DNA of 64,000 nt from Artemisia argyi (GCA_030686995.1 CM060695.1:98980871-99044870); one strand, 5' to 3'; positions 10,940-26,781 are shown, numbered from the stretch's first letter. The notes: generated by a model from the sequence alone, not told the origin. Program-made: numbers and translations.

Positions 10940-12540
10940 GGCATCGCGGAGATAGAAGATTCATAAGAGGAACTATGTGATGCATGACTTAGAGTTTGGG
11001 AGTAGAACTTGGTGACGATGGTTGTATGGAGCAAATAGCGTTATCATCACAGATCGTAAGAACCGTTAGCATATATTTGACAAGAGGTTAATATATGTTG
11101 AAGAGAAGTTGGGTGTTGAATTTTTCAGTGACTACGATTGTCTTATTCGCTACCGTTAAGGAAGAGCGGACATCGTGGTAAGAGCGCTGAGCGGGAGTGA
11201 CCGAGTGAAACTTAGATGTTTGTGAGCGATGCTTATGATAATTCAGTTCGGAGTTAAGGGGATGATGTTGACGGCCTAGAGAGAGGTTCAAGGATGAGAA
11301 CATGTAAGAAGAATGATTATTAAAATATGCAAGATTCGAACTTCGAACCTGGGTTGGTAGGCACAAATAGACATCATCTCAACCACTAGAGCAGACTTGG
11401 AGGAATGTACTGTGCGGACCAGCTATTGGTTTCATTGAGAGGAAGCGTAAGGACATCAATCATGCAAGGTATTTGATACATCCGAGAATGGATAAGACGT
11501 ATTATTACCTTAGCAAGTGGTTGATATGCTTGAAGGTGAGTGTTGATGTCAACGATTATTATGGTGATGCAACGGTCAGAGATACTTGGAGATTTTGTTG
11601 AGAAGGAATTGGTGAGACATTTCATTTGATGAGTTGGTAGAGAGACGTGGAGTGTCGCGTCAATCAGCTTATATCAAGATGGAATACTTACTTTGCAATA
11701 GTGGAAAACGTGTTATAGAGTCTTGAGAATGTGTATGTAGATGAGTACGACTTATCATTCTCTAATAAGTGAACTAAGTGAGCGTATAAATCAGGCGTTG
11801 GATGTTGAGCTGAGAGCATGGGTGTGTTGGATTTTGGAGGAAGCCGGGGTATACATTTACCCTTAGCTGAGTTCTCCTATATCAAAAATTATCATTCTAG
11901 TATGGAGTATGTCGTGTGAAAAGTTGTATGGAAGGTAATGTAGGTCACCTGTTCTGTGGGCAAAGGTTGGAACAAGCCAACTAATTGGTCCTAAACTGGA
12001 ATGAGAGACTACGAATAAGGTTTTCTAACTAAGGAAAGACTTAAGGTAGCAAGAGGTCGCCAAAAGAGTTATGCGGATTATTTCCGTAAGCCCTTAGAGT
12101 TTGGTGTTGGTGATATTGTGAGGTTAAAAGTATCTCCTTGGAAGGGTGTTGTGCGTTTCGGTAAGAAAGGCAAGCTAGCACCGAGATACGTAGGACCATT
12201 TGAGATTTACGAAAAGGATTTGATGTGTGGCATAACGGTTGAAGTAAGCTGAGGAATTAAGTTGTGTATATGATATGTTTCATGCATCTAATTGAAAGAA
12301 GTGTTTGGCGGATGCTAGTCTGCATGTGCCATTAGATGAATGTAAGGTTGACAAGACTCTTCGTTTTGTCGAGAAACCTGTTGAGATTATGGATCGAGAT
12401 GTTAAGGGTTTGAAGTATGGTGAGATAGCGTTGGTAAAGGTATGGAGGGATTCTAAGCGTGGTCCTGAGTTTACTTGGGAACGTGAGGATCCGATGAAAT
12501 TTAAGTACCCAAATTTTGTTTGCTGATGTGGTTGGTGAAG
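10940..12540 (+). pseudogene. RNase H / integrase remnant of element 1
   Basis: Aligned by eye with the better copy at 31750-33600, pieces of RNase H (HDLEFG near 10984; SDYDCLIRYR near 11130), the integrase HHCC region (HPRMDKTYYYLSKW near 11480), the LAEFSY block (about 11865), ARGRQKSYADYFRKPLEF (about 12050), KVSPWKGVVRFGKKGKL (about 12130) and a chromodomain-like tail KRGPEFTWEREDPMKFKYP (about 12450) can be read in shifting frames. Many stops and frame changes intervene. The order and end position are normal, so this is a true pol relic. Confidence 0.75.
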
Positions 12541-12902
12541 TAGATCGTTTGTAGTTGGATTTTAGATTGTGGAAGTTAGATGCGGGGTATCCATAAATGT
12601 TTGTTTTATGGATATCTGTCATTTGTGAGTGCGTCTTGCGGTTACCATTTGGCTTTTCATTTGGTTCGGGGGTATCGTACTTACCTGTGAGAAGTCGTTT
12701 GGATTGTTGGTGTTATTGATCGGGGGGTGTATCTATTTGCGTGTATCGTTGGAGTGACGGGATGTTTTCTATCGTGTGAATTCGAGTATTTAGTCGGTTC
12801 ACATTTTTGCGATTCTTTCTCTGTGATTTTATGGTGTGGTACTTATCCGCTTAAAAATCCATAAATTTCCTTTTGCTGTTGTGAGTGGTGACTATAGTAG
12901 TT

Positions 12903-12923
12903 GAAATCTCGGGACGCGATTTC
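12903..12923 (+). promoter_or_regulatory. GGGAC-loop hairpin before PPT, element 1
   Basis: The arms GAAATCTC (12903-12910) and GCGATTTC (12916-12923) pair at 7 of 8 positions around the loop GGGAC. It lies 16 nt upstream of the 3' LTR. Three other elements in the window have the same loop with different paired arms. Confidence 0.7.
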
Positions 12924-12926
12924 CCT

Positions 12927-12939
12927 AAGTGGGGGATGA
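12927..12939 (+). promoter_or_regulatory. Polypurine tract, element 1
   Basis: AAGTGGGGGATGA lies immediately before the 3' LTR, the expected primer for plus-strand synthesis. Confidence 0.85.
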
Positions 12940-15457
<2,518 letters not shown>

Positions 15458-15538
15458 AATATATTGGTAGATACAGGAGCAAATGGAATCTATATAAGTC
15501 ATAAGCTATGTAGGAAACTACAAAAACATCAATTAGAT
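15458..15538 (+). pseudogene. Viral protease segment with DTGAN motif
   Basis: Between two LTR elements lies an 81-bp piece of viral coding sequence. It contains an aspartic-protease signature DTGAN (codons 15470-15484), followed by IYISHK and a Leu/Lys/Gln-rich stretch, and ends at the target duplication TAGAT (15534-15538). The frame agrees with the viral piece at 5776-5837 and continues at 44004. A second Asp-Ser-Gly signature occurs about 124 codons later in the viral frame, so which one was the active retropepsin is unclear. Confidence 0.65.
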
Positions 15539-18500
15539 TGTAACATCTACAAAATCAGGTCCAGTGGAAGCATACATGCCCACTGAGGTGCTACTCAATT
15601 GGTATCATAACACAAGTACAAAGAACGGTTTTTATCTTAACCATTTATAATAACTTTCATTATCAAAATATTCAATTTACACCGTTAAAAAAATAGTACG
15701 GAAATAAAGGCCCGTAAAGGAGTTTAAGCGGTCCCAAATATATGTCAGAGTCATCTATGACAATGTCATGCCATGCCAAAGTCTTCAATAGTTAGCTATC
15801 GCCTTAACCTGAAAATACGTGCTAAAAAGTGTCAACACGAGGTTGTTGAGTTCATAGGTTTGCATAAATAACAGTGTAGAGTAAAAGTAATGTGAGTTCA
15901 ATAGTAGGTTCTGTAACCATTGTGTCGCGCACATTGTCATAAAAATAAAGTTTACCTTAAAGTAGTCTATTACGCTAGCGCTAAGAGTGGACCATGAGTA
16001 GAGTATGTGATCATTACAACGAATATAATGTCACATAGAAAAATAGTCTATTACGCTAGCGCTAAGTTCATGCAATCGAAGCTATGACAGTTTAGCATGC
16101 GTGAAAGCATGCAATATAGTTATGTGCCCTTAGCAAGTGTTTATCCAGTTACACCTGAATTCCGACATGGTATACGTCCGTAAATCCAAAACTAGTCTAG
16201 TTGGCGCTACCAACCCGGACGGAGGAGTCACCCTCAATAGATCTATTTATAACAATCGCGCTTCCCCGCAGGAATTGACGGTTCATGAGTTTGGGCATAG
16301 TGGGATTCAAGGGCTTAGGCTAATCTATGTAATAGTTTAAGTAACATATTTGGGTCCATAAAATAGTTTTGCATGTTTCTCACCCTAGTTGTAAAACAAG
16401 TATAAATAGAGTGGGGCTATAAACTCACATATGTGATTCAAACACTTGTGTCCATGAGAAAATAATCAAGTATGCAACCAATATACACATAAATGCATTT
16501 GAATAATCACTCAAGTATTCATCTAAACAGTAGTTTTTGAGTATACAATTGCACATTTAAATAAAATAAGCATTGAGTTCAGTTAAAAACGAGCATGTAT
16601 TCTCCCCAAAACAGTTATAAAACAAGTAAAAGTAGGGGCCATGAACTCACCTCAGTGAAGCAGTCTGATGGTAAAAAGTCAAGTAGTGATGGTGTGCGGC
16701 ACCGACACCCGACCTATATTAGTATGGCATGTTTAGTTCACAGTTTCAGTTTAAGACTCGATGTGTTTAAAAAGTGTTTGTGTCGTTGTTGCTTGTGTGG
16801 CAGCAATTAAGTTTGAAAACAATTTTCTAAGTGTTTGTTAGTATTTACTCTTGGAAGTGTATAAGTATATCGATACAATAATAAAAGTACCAAAGATGAA
16901 TAAATGTTCAGTTTGACAAAAACTGAAAGACAAAGTTCGGCAAGTAATTACAAATAAATACTATGCGTTGATAAATATTGTTGTTAAAAGAATATTTAAT
17001 ACTAAGTGTGTGTGTATATTTATAAAAGTGTCTATAAGAAAAATAAGTTAAATAATAACTTTATTTAATATTTCGTTTTTAAATGAATTGATGGATGTAA
17101 GTTATGAACAAAATTCCCCATTGTTGGTTATATAAAAGAAAATGTAAGCAATATATATTTGACGAAAGACGGGCATGGCCCGTGTATATATATTCCTTTC
17201 CCGAAAATAACAATTGTTACAATTTTCCCACTTAACCATTTTGATAAGTCTAAAACTGAGCTAAACCAAATAAACTCTCAAGCTTTTGAAATAAGCATAT
17301 GTTTTACAAAATAAACAATCACCAAATTCGCCTAGTGTTGGGTTTGACCCACTGTTTCACAAACACAACAAAATCATTTAACCCATTCCATTTATTTAGT
17401 TCCTAAATTAAACCAAACCAAGTTTATCCAATGATTTAAAGGTTTAGCAAAAGAGCTCTTAAGATTTGCAATATGTATTTGTTGGGCAAAATATCAAAAC
17501 CAATTGAAACCTTACTGTAACTCATGTGGGCTTCGACCCATACTCAGTTTCAACACAAACATAATCCTATTTCCAAATTTATCAAATATGCTTGCTAATA
17601 AGTAATAAGTAACTAAATAAGCTAAAAGTAAAATAAACAATTTTCTTTTGTTGAGCCAACACTTAATGTTTTTAATAGATTCATGTGTCCTTGCATTTAT
17701 TTAAAACGAAAAATGTACAATAACTCATATAAACATATATATACGTTGATTTGTTTAAAAATGAGCTAATGCTTATTTTCCTTTTTGGCTTATTAGTATG
17801 TTACAAGTTCACTTATACCACACAAGCCTCAAGACACAATCTTTATAATTTCTACTCATGTATGTCGAGCTATGAAAAAAAATCAGGAAACAATAATGTA
17901 ACCTCCAATTCTTAACATATTAGCATACATAATTCGTATAGATAAGTTTTGAAACACTGAGCTAGGAAAAACACAAGGTTTGAGTTTATAGAAACCTTAG
18001 AAAGCTTTTAGGTGTGGGCTGATTAGGAAGAAAACCAAGAACCCAACACTAGAACTATAGTTTAAACCCAAAATGACCTTCCCAAGATTTATTCAAGAAC
18101 ACCAAGAGCATTTGTTTTGTGAATGTTTGAAAGTAAAAGTGTGTGTGTCTCCTGTGAACTCTCGGCAGAAATATTGGAGAATAAAAGGAGTATTTTGACT
18201 ATACTTTTTGAGTGTGTAGACTAATGTGTGTGTATTTTGGGAAATTGTCACTATCTTGTTCAAATGTATATGTGAACTTGTGGGTTTTAGTTTGAAAATG
18301 TATGTGGACATTTGTGTGTGTCGATCAAGAAGAAAAAGGGAAAATGGAGAGCAAGTTTTGTATATGTTGTGTTGTTTGTAAAATGAGGTTGGGTGACTAG
18401 CTATTTAAGCCAAAGGTGTCATGTTCTTGTGGGCTTTATTTGCATTTCAAGACTAATATTGTTGAGGAAAAAAATAGGAAGTACTAAGTGTGAGGCCAAA

Positions 18501-19164
18501 ACATGTAACGGTGGTACATAGAGTTGGTTACATATCAAGCCAAAAAAAAAAAAAAAAATCAAGTGGGACAAAAATAAATAAGCCAAAATTTATAAGAAAC
18601 AAAAATGATACAAAACAAAAATGGGTACAAGGTTCGTTAGGCAACAAGACAAACATGCGTTGTGGTGAGTATGTGTTGTGTCGATGGTTAGAAAAAAAAG
18701 AAGAAATGAATGGGTTTTCAAATTTTGATATCATGTGTATCCTTGCGAAATTTGAACAAAAGGTGGTGGAGTATGTATATATGCAAGGCCAAAAATGCAA
18801 ATGTATGTGTAATGTAAAAGTTTATAATTTAAGTTAAATAACTTATAAAATAAGTTTGATAATGTCATAATGCACTAATTGAATTTAGACTTTAATTAGA
18901 CTCGTGCCGTTACACGTTGAATGATGTTTTTATTTATTTATTTATTTTTATTTATTTTTTAATCATCAGTAAATGTCAGAAAATTAATATTTCACATTTT
19001 CTAATAAAAATAAATTGTCTGCAAATATTAATGTGTGTCACAGTACGTGGGATAGCTTCCCGTGATTTAGTCAAGTAAGCTTGTATATGCTCAGCTAATT
19101 ACATAAGTAATAATAAATATAATTTATTATTAAAACAATGTTCGGAAAATTATGGGTGGTTACA
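15539..19164 (-). repeat. 3' LTR of LARD-like element
   Basis: It is 3626 bp and uninterrupted. It aligns throughout with the second copy at 20972-23368 plus 42575-43998. The open frames at 16137, 16595 and 18490 recur in both copies only as LTR sequence and have no protein motif. It contains TG-rich tracts near 18130-18330. Confidence 0.9.
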
Positions 19165-19182
19165 GTCTACCCTCCTTAAAAG
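19165..19182 (-). promoter_or_regulatory. Polypurine tract of LARD-like element
   Basis: On the minus strand this reads CTTTTAAGGAGGGTAGAC directly before the 3' LTR start TGTAACC. Confidence 0.8.
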
Positions 19183-19201
19183 GAATCACGTCCCGCGATT
19201 C
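19183..19201 (-). promoter_or_regulatory. GGGAC-loop hairpin, LARD-like element
   Basis: The sense sequence has the arm GAATCGC, loop GGGAC and arm GTGATTC, pairing at all 7 positions if one G-U is allowed. It lies 18 nt from the 3' LTR. Its presence in an element with no genes argues that it acts in cis. Confidence 0.7.
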
Positions 19202-22200
19202 AGTTTATTTTATCCGATAGTGTGTTGTCTCATAAGAGGTGATGATACGTGTAACAGATTTGGGCCTCACTAGGTTGTTTAAGGATTTCTCTTCATTTGT
19301 GGGAGGGCATTTAGGTTTTCTGTCATTGGTAAGTCCTCTATTTGATGATTTGGTGAGGCACAATGATTTCTGTAGTAAGTTCGATACGGTGGTTGTGTTA
19401 GTCTTAACTTCCCGATGTTATCTCGGTGCATGAGTGAGGTCATATAAAAATGAATTTTGAGTCTGGGTTATCAAGAACTCGTAGAGGGCAAAATGTCGTG
19501 AGCATGATGGTATATCGGTAGTTTAGTTCAACACATCCACTACCAATAGAGGAACCTTATCGTAAGGAAAGAATGAGGTAACTCGAACAGTGATGAAATA
19601 GTGTCAAAACTCGGTAGATTGTTATTTATAGTTTCAGGTAGAGGTATGGGATTCATTTATAAGGTTTGGTTTGTTTACAAAGGAGAATATTTGTTATTCT
19701 GTTTATGAGATAGTATCATAAAATACTTTTCAAATGAGTAAATAGTTCACCCGGTGATTGCAGAATAGTTTATAAAACAGTTTGTAAAAACTATTTATAG
19801 AGTAATAGGAAAACAATTTATTATTTGTAAAATAGTAAGCAAAATTGTAGTTTAGTTTTGTGATTTAGTAGCAAAGCAGTTCATAGGGGAGTAAAATAGT
19901 TCGTAAGATGTAGTAAGACTTGTAGGGTAATTGTAATATTGTTTACAAAATACTAGCGATACACTTTGTTGTTTTATTGAATGGTAGTAAAGTAATGAAT
20001 CGATTTATTACATCCTAATAAAATAGTTGTAAAAATGATTCGTAAAAGAGTTTATCGGACAGTAGGAAAACAATTCTTTATTTATAAAATAGTAGCAGGG
20101 TCAAATTTTGGATTTCATGAAATAGCAGTAAAATATTTTGTAGGATGACCGCAAAATGGTGTGTAGAATAATTGATAGTTTGCATGCTAATAGTATTTTT
20201 ATTATCTTATAAGAGGGTAGCAAGGTAGACAATTGGTATTCTCGGGGGATACATGAAGGATTAGGTGCATGTTCTAAATATAGTGGTCTAGGTTGCTCAT
20301 TATGGTCTTAAGGTTTCTGTTGAGCTTAACATCTCTGCTGAATGGAGAGTTTGGTAAGTTCAGATTACGACTCTGAAGGAGGGAGGTGATTGTTACTAGC
20401 AATCAGTTGGCTGTCTTAGTAGTGTACTTGGTACTTAACGCGGAAGGTACAACCGTACAACATCGATTGAGTGTAGGGTTTGAGGTAGAGATGACTGTAA
20501 CATAACCAGATTATAATAACAGAGTATTCCAGTTAAGAGAAAAGTGTTGTGATGCCAGTGTGTTGTGCGTAGATGTGAATGTTCATGTTATGAAATGATT
20601 ATGTACACACACACAAAAATTTTTGGAAACTTTTAGAAATCAAGTAGAAGCCAATCAAAACATAACTCTATTATAACTACCCCCAGTATCGCAAAATTCA
20701 CTTCTGAGTCAGACATATTTTATCAGGCTATGTCCCACTGTCCCTGGTCGAATATAGGTGATCAATTTATATGCCACCGAGGTTCAATGAATTTTGAAAT
20801 ACAGCTCAGTTACACTAGTAATATGTCCCTTACTTTTACTTTAAAAGAAAACGTTTTATAATAAGTAAGGCAGCAGGCTTAGCAGGCAGGCGTGTGGCGG
20901 TCATAGGGACAAGTTTTTGTAAAAGTAGTTATAGTCTAGGTTTTAAAAATACCCAGTTCTCAATAACAAAGGCTAACACCCACAAAATTAGGTCCAGCGG
21001 AAGCAGACATGCCACTGAGGTGCTACTCAATTGGTATAATAACACAAGTACAAAGAACGGTTTTTATCTCAAGCATTTAGAATAACTTTTATTATAAAAA
21101 ATATTCAATTTACATCGTTAAAAAAAATAGTACGGAAATATAGGCCCATAAAATAGTTTAAGCGGTCCGAAATATATGTCTGAGTCATCTATGACCATGT
21201 CATGTCATGCCAAAGTCTTCAATAGTTAGCTATCGCCTTAACCTGAAAATACCTGCTAAAAAGTGTCAACACAAGGTTGGCGAGTTCATAGGTTTGCATA
21301 AATAACAATGTAGAGTAAAAGTAATGTGAGTTCAATAGTAGGTTCTGCAACCATTGTGTCGCGTACATTGTCATAAAAATAAAGTTTACCTTAATGTAAA
21401 ATTTGAAGAGTGGACAATGAGTAGAGTATGTGATCATTACAACGAATATAATGTCACATAGAAAAATAGTCTATTACGCTAGCGCAAAGTTCATGCAACC
21501 GAAGCTACGACAGTTCAGCATGCGTGAAAGCATGCAATATAGTTATGTGCCCTTAGCAAGTGTTTATCCTTTACACTTGAATTCCAACATGGTATACGTC
21601 CGTAAATCCAAAACTAGTCTAGTTGGCGCTACCAACCCGGGCGGAGGAGTCACCCTCAATATATCTAATTTATAACATTCGCACTTCCCCGCAGGAGTTG
21701 ACGGTTCATGAGTTTGGGCATAGTGGGATTCAAGGGTTTAGGCTAATCTACATAATAGTTTAAATAACAGATTTTGGTCCATAAAATAGTTTTGCATGTT
21801 TCTCACTCCAGTTGTAAAACAAGTATAAATATTGTGGGGCTATAAACTCACATATATGATTCAAACACTTGTGTCCGTGAGAAAATAATCAAGTATGCAA
21901 CCAATATGCACATAAATGCATTTGAATAATCACTCAAGTATTCTGCAAAACAGTAGTGTTTGAGTAGACAATTGCGCATTTAAATAAAACAAGCATTGAG
22001 TTCAGTTAAAAACGAGCATGTATTCTCCCCAAAGCAGTTATAAAACAAGTAAAAGTAGGGGCCATGAACTCACCTCAGTGAAGCAGTCTGATGGTAAAAA
22101 GTCAAGTAGTGATGGTGTGCGGCACCGACACGCGGCCTAGATTAGTATGGTATGTTTAGTTCACAGTTTCAGTTTAAGACACGATGTGTTTAAAAAGTGT

Positions 22201-23007
22201 TTGTGTCGTTGTTGCTTGTGTGGCAGCAATTAAGTTTGAAAACAATTTTCTAAGTGTATGTTAGTATTGGCTCTTGGAAGTGTATAAGTATATCGATAGA
22301 CAATAATAAAATTACCAAAGAGGAATAAATCTTCAGTTCGAAAAAAACCGAAAGACGAAGTTCGGCAAGTAATTACAAGTAAATACTATGCGTTGATAAA
22401 TATTGTTGTTAAAAGAATATTTAATACTAAGTGTGTGTGTATATTTATAAAAGTGTCTATAAGAAAAATAAGTTAAATAATAACTTTATTTAATATTTCC
22501 GTTTTTAAATGAATTGATGGATGTAAGTTATGCACAAAATTCCCCATTGTTGGTTATATAAAAGAAAATGTAAGCAATATATATTTGACGAAAGACGGGC
22601 ATGACCCGTGTATTCCTTTCCCGAAAATAACAATTGTTACAATTTTCCCACTTAACCATTTTGATAAGTCTAAAACTGAGCTAAACCAAATAAACTCTTA
22701 AGCTTTTGAAATAAGCATATGTTTTAAAAAATAAACAATCACCAAATTCGCCTACTGTTAGGTTTGGCCCACTGTTTCACAAACACAACAAAATCATTTA
22801 ACCCATTCCATTTATTTAGTTCCTAAATTAAACCAAACCAAGTTTATCCAATGATTTAAAGGTTTAGCAAAAGAGCTCTTAAGATTTGCAATATGTATTT
22901 GTTGGGCAAAATAGCAAAACCAATTGAAACCTTACTGTGACTCATTCGGGCTTTGAACCATACTCAGTTTCAACAAAAACATAATCCTATTTATTTAAAA
23001 CACTTAA

Positions 23008-23075
23008 TGTTTTTAATAGATTCATGTGTCCTTGCGTTTTTAATGTTTTTAATAGATTCATGTGTCCTTGCGTTT
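23008..23075. repeat. 33-34-bp tandem duplication beside SINE
   Basis: A segment TTAATGTTTTTAATAGATTC followed by ATGTGTCCTTGCGTTT occurs twice back to back, but only once in the other LTR. The second copy supplies the SINE's left target-site repeat. Confidence 0.85.
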
Positions 23076-23340
23076 AACAAGTAGGGTTGGATCAGTTGGA
23101 AAACCCCTTGCCTCTTAACCTAGAGGTCAAGGGTTCGATCCTCACTCCCTACAAAAGGCCGGAGGTCCTTTCTACCTTAGGTAGAACCGGAAGCAGCCTC
23201 TCTACCTTAGGTAGGGGTATGGTTGTCTACATCTCAACCTCCCTCATACACCGTGGAAGACGGTATTGGGACCCATAACCCGTGGAAGACGGTATTGGGA
23301 GTTACTTTACTTTACTTTACTTTATGTGTCCTTGCATTTA
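23060..23340 (+). mobile_element. tRNA-derived SINE (Au-SINE-like) with 17-bp TSD
   Basis: The body is 23077-23323. Target repeats ATGTGTCCTTGC[G/A]TTTA lie at 23060-23076 and 23324-23340. The 5' end is tRNA-like, with an A-box-like GGTTGGATCAGTTGG (about 23085-23099) and a perfect B box GGTTCGATCCT (23132-23142). The body has CTACATCTCAACCTCCC, which I recall from the plant Au-SINE family. The tail is a TTTAC repeat rather than poly(A). Inner duplications include CTACCTTAGGTAG twice and GTGGAAGACGGTATTGGGA twice. Confidence 0.9.
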
Positions 23341-23390
23341 TTTAAAACGAAAAATGTACAATAACTCATCTATCTATATATATAATAAAC

Positions 23391-23822
23391 AAAGGTTTTT
23401 TTGAAATTCTGCCACCTCACTAAAGCCATGCTGGCAATAAAAGCCACCTCACTAATGCCACATCATTTGTTCAATTGATTTCTCTCAGCATTTACTTGAC
23501 ATTCTTTTGGGTTTCAACCTTCCTTCAATATCAAACGACAATCAAGCAATATTGCCATCTATGATTTTTTCGATATCATTCAACATCTAATTGTTCTGTT
23601 TTTCTTTCATCTCAATTTTTAAACTTCCAAAAATCAAAACAGTGCAAGGTATGTTTACTCATAATTTGATGGTCTTGGTTTTTTACAATTCACATTCAAT
23701 ATGAATTCGAATTGATTGAGGGTATATTAACATCCAATCAAATTGGTACAAGGTATGTTTACTCATCAGTGTTTTACGTCAATTTGATGGGTTGGGTTTT
23801 TTTTTGGTACTCATAAGTATAT
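23391..23822 (+). other. Inner Helitron 5' region, no gene
   Basis: This is non-coding. Near the 5' end, GCCACCTCACTAA words recur (23410-23460); the outer Helitron has a similar stretch at 39580-39650. I see no open frame with a recognisable domain. Confidence 0.6.
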
Positions 23823-24231
23823 GGATCTGTGACAACTGGCAAATTAGGGAGCTATTTTGAAAACCCGCATTACGTAAAAGTTCGTTTATAAATTTATATT
23901 TGAAATTTTATTCGTAACGAACTTGTAAAGCCTATATTATAGTTGATTTTATATTTAAAATTTTTATGGAATCAATTTGGATTATCGATGCGATGAGAAT
24001 TTATTTCGAGAATTTTATTGGCACTACGTTGACTCCGGCACTAGGATAACCTAACTGAAATTTTATGTCTTGAGTCTACGGATTCGACTATATATATATT
24101 TATTTATTGAACGTATTGTGATATTTTTGGGAATGAGCTCGGTCCGAGAAAGAGTTGGAGTATTTTATAAAGTTACGGGTTTTGGTCCGTGTATTTTACA
24201 CCTAGTCACCTTACCCTAAATATAATAATAC

Positions 24232-24364
<133 letters not shown>

Positions 24365-26781
24365 ATTTAAAAGAAAGAAAGGAAAGAAAATAAAAAGAAA
24401 AGAGTAAGCTACAAAGCGTCCTTGTGGTTCCCTGGTTTTTCACACAAAACACAAACACAACTTTATATCTCTCTCTCCCATTTCATCTTTTTCACCTCCC
24501 ATTCAACCCTAGCCACCATCCATCTTTTACGGCGACTATCACCACACCGCCGCCCTCACGACCAAACCAACACCACCATTTTAACCATCTCATCGAGATC
24601 TACCTTTTGGTATACATCACGCGCCGGTATTCACCCTCCCCCACCATCATCTTTTAATACCGCTGACGTACACACCCTCACCACCATTAAAATTTCCAGA
24701 TTTTTATAGATTCACGAGTTTGGAAGCACAAGAAGGTGGGTAACATCGATTGGTACCATGGGTATCACGCTATGAATTTAAATCCGTGGAAAACATGGAT
24801 AAATTAAATGGGTTTTGTAAGATAATAGTGAGAAAAGGAATTTTGATGATGAAAACATGTTTGGTATCCAAATTTGTGGGTTTGGTTTGTGGTCGACCCG
24901 TTTAAACCGCGAGCCGTGGCTCTTGGCCTCGCTTGGTTCGAATCCCATGGCTTGATTTTTGATGCTGGATTTGACCTAGTACTTTTGGTTTATGCGTGGC
25001 TCGATTTAGATAGTGTGGCTCTTGTTGTTTTTGTTGGTATGCCGCGACCCAAGAGGGTCCCGTTTGGGCAGATTTGATCCACTTATTTGAGCTTATGTCA
25101 TGGCCTTGTGGTCTTGGATTTGAGTCCTTGTGACTCATAAGTTCTAGCCGAGACCCAAGTGGGTCACTTGGCTCGGGTTTTGGCTTGGTAAACCAACCCG
25201 GTATTGGTATAACTTGATGTTTACTTGTTGTGGTTCATGATGTTATTAATTGATATTGAGACTTGGACATTTCTTTGTTATTGATTATTGTTGTTGTTGG
25301 CCGAATATTTTGGTTGGGTCGAGACCATTGTGGCCTCGACAATGGATTTAATGTGATGATTGAGGAGTTGTTGTCGAGTGGTAATGGGGACCGATTGTGA
25401 GACGGTCACTTAGAATGACGGAGATAGGTTAGTCGGGTGCCGTAGTCAGACCCTATTGTTGTAGCACGTGATTTGGGTATTGATTGGACGGAGTTAGATT
25501 CATTGATTTTGACTTAGTTATTTTATGTTGGACTTGGACAATGAGCCGAGAGTGATGACTCGGACATGTGACCATTTCGTATGACTCGATAAATATTTAT
25601 AATCAAACGCAAATAATAAGACTCGTAATAATATTATTGGTAATATAAACGTTTATATAAATATATAGACGTGAATAACGTATATATAAATATATAAATG
25701 CGTATATTAATAATAACAAGATCATGAGTAATATTATAACAATAACGTGACTATAAATATTATACTATGAGAGTAGTGTAATATTATTGGGAGTGTTATT
25801 ATGATTAAATATTATGAATAACGAGGAAATCTTGACGTTGAATAAATATTAAATAAAATAATCTCTTTTAAATAATTGAGGAAAACTATCGAGTTATGCG
25901 GGGTCGTGGTCACTTGAGTCCAAGTGGATTATTATTTGTGACGTTTGTGTTGTCACGGATATATGACGATTAATACACTCACTTTCAATAACTACGTAAC
26001 TTATTTAATCGACGGGTTAAATAAGAGCTAATTAGTTATTTAAATTGAGTATATTAATGGGCATCGTATCCTACGATGCCCATAGGTTGTGGTATGTGTA
26101 AGAGAATAATAAATTACTAAGTATCTCGTGAGGTTGCCAAATTGACGAATTTGGTAAGCTTAACGGCATAATTAGAGAATTTATTAAACTTTGACATATA
26201 CCATATAGTACTTTATGTGCAATGTGTGACCTAGGATTCGGGTATAATCTTAGAATGGTATATTAAGTAAATAAATATGGGGGATTACCAAATCGACGGA
26301 TTTGATAAACTTCAATAATTTATTTAAATGATATATTGGGCTAATATTAGACCTATAGATTGTTTTATCATCCTTTTTGTTGTGACTTCTTGGTTTGAGT
26401 TGTGTCGACCCACCACCCGTATGGATACCAAACGCCAAACTCCAAACTAATACGAGATTTATACGAGAAATGGATTTTTCGGAAAATAAATGGAATACGT
26501 TCGGGTTTGGGAATATTCGATTTTGAGGAAATGATTTCTGAACGAGTTGACATTGTTAGGTCGTGCCGAGTCCGTAGTTGCCGTCTTTTGAGTTACTATA
26601 CGTCTTACTTCTACCGATTTCTTCTTGCTGATTTCTGGACTTGAGGTGAGTCATAGCCCGACTTTTTAATCTTGAACTATGTTTTCAATACTTGGGGTGA
26701 GAAACATGCAAATTATTTTATGTGGACTATTATCGCTTCTATATTCGTTCTAAAACTTGCTATGCGTATGGACTAGGATGT

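Larger units (their letters stand above)
19165..20971 (-). other. Non-coding interior of LARD-like element
   Basis: These 1.8 kb lack Gag or Pol motifs on either strand. The middle (about 19740-20180) is a degenerate repeat of short AAAATAGT/GTAAAATAG words. The sense 5' end (about 20950-20970) is TTTGTTATTGAGAACTGGGT, in the position of a tRNA-Met primer site but badly matched. The sense 3' end has the hairpin and a purine tract. Confidence 0.75.
20972..23368 (-). repeat. 5' LTR of LARD-like element, first part
   Basis: This aligns with the 3' LTR from its left tip to about 17726. The terminal TG is changed to GC at 20972. About 100 bp matching 17570-17670 are deleted near 22990, and a 33-34-bp segment ending TGTGTCCTTGCGTTT is tandemly doubled (23008-23075). 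The SINE lies inside. The break at 23368/23369 is the Helitron insertion point. Confidence 0.9.

Noticed and set aside
16137..16340. Open frame with GATNPDGGVTLN
   Set aside because: Present in both LARD LTRs but frame lengths differ and no protein family is recognisable; treated as LTR sequence.
24422..24709. Pro/His/Thr-rich open frame
   Set aside because: It lies within the LTR of element 2 and recurs at 34297-34584 only as LTR sequence; no domain or independent support.
24935..24945. Perfect pol III B box GGTTCGAATCC
   Set aside because: It lies inside an LTR with no A box at proper distance and no SINE-like tail or target repeats; probably chance.
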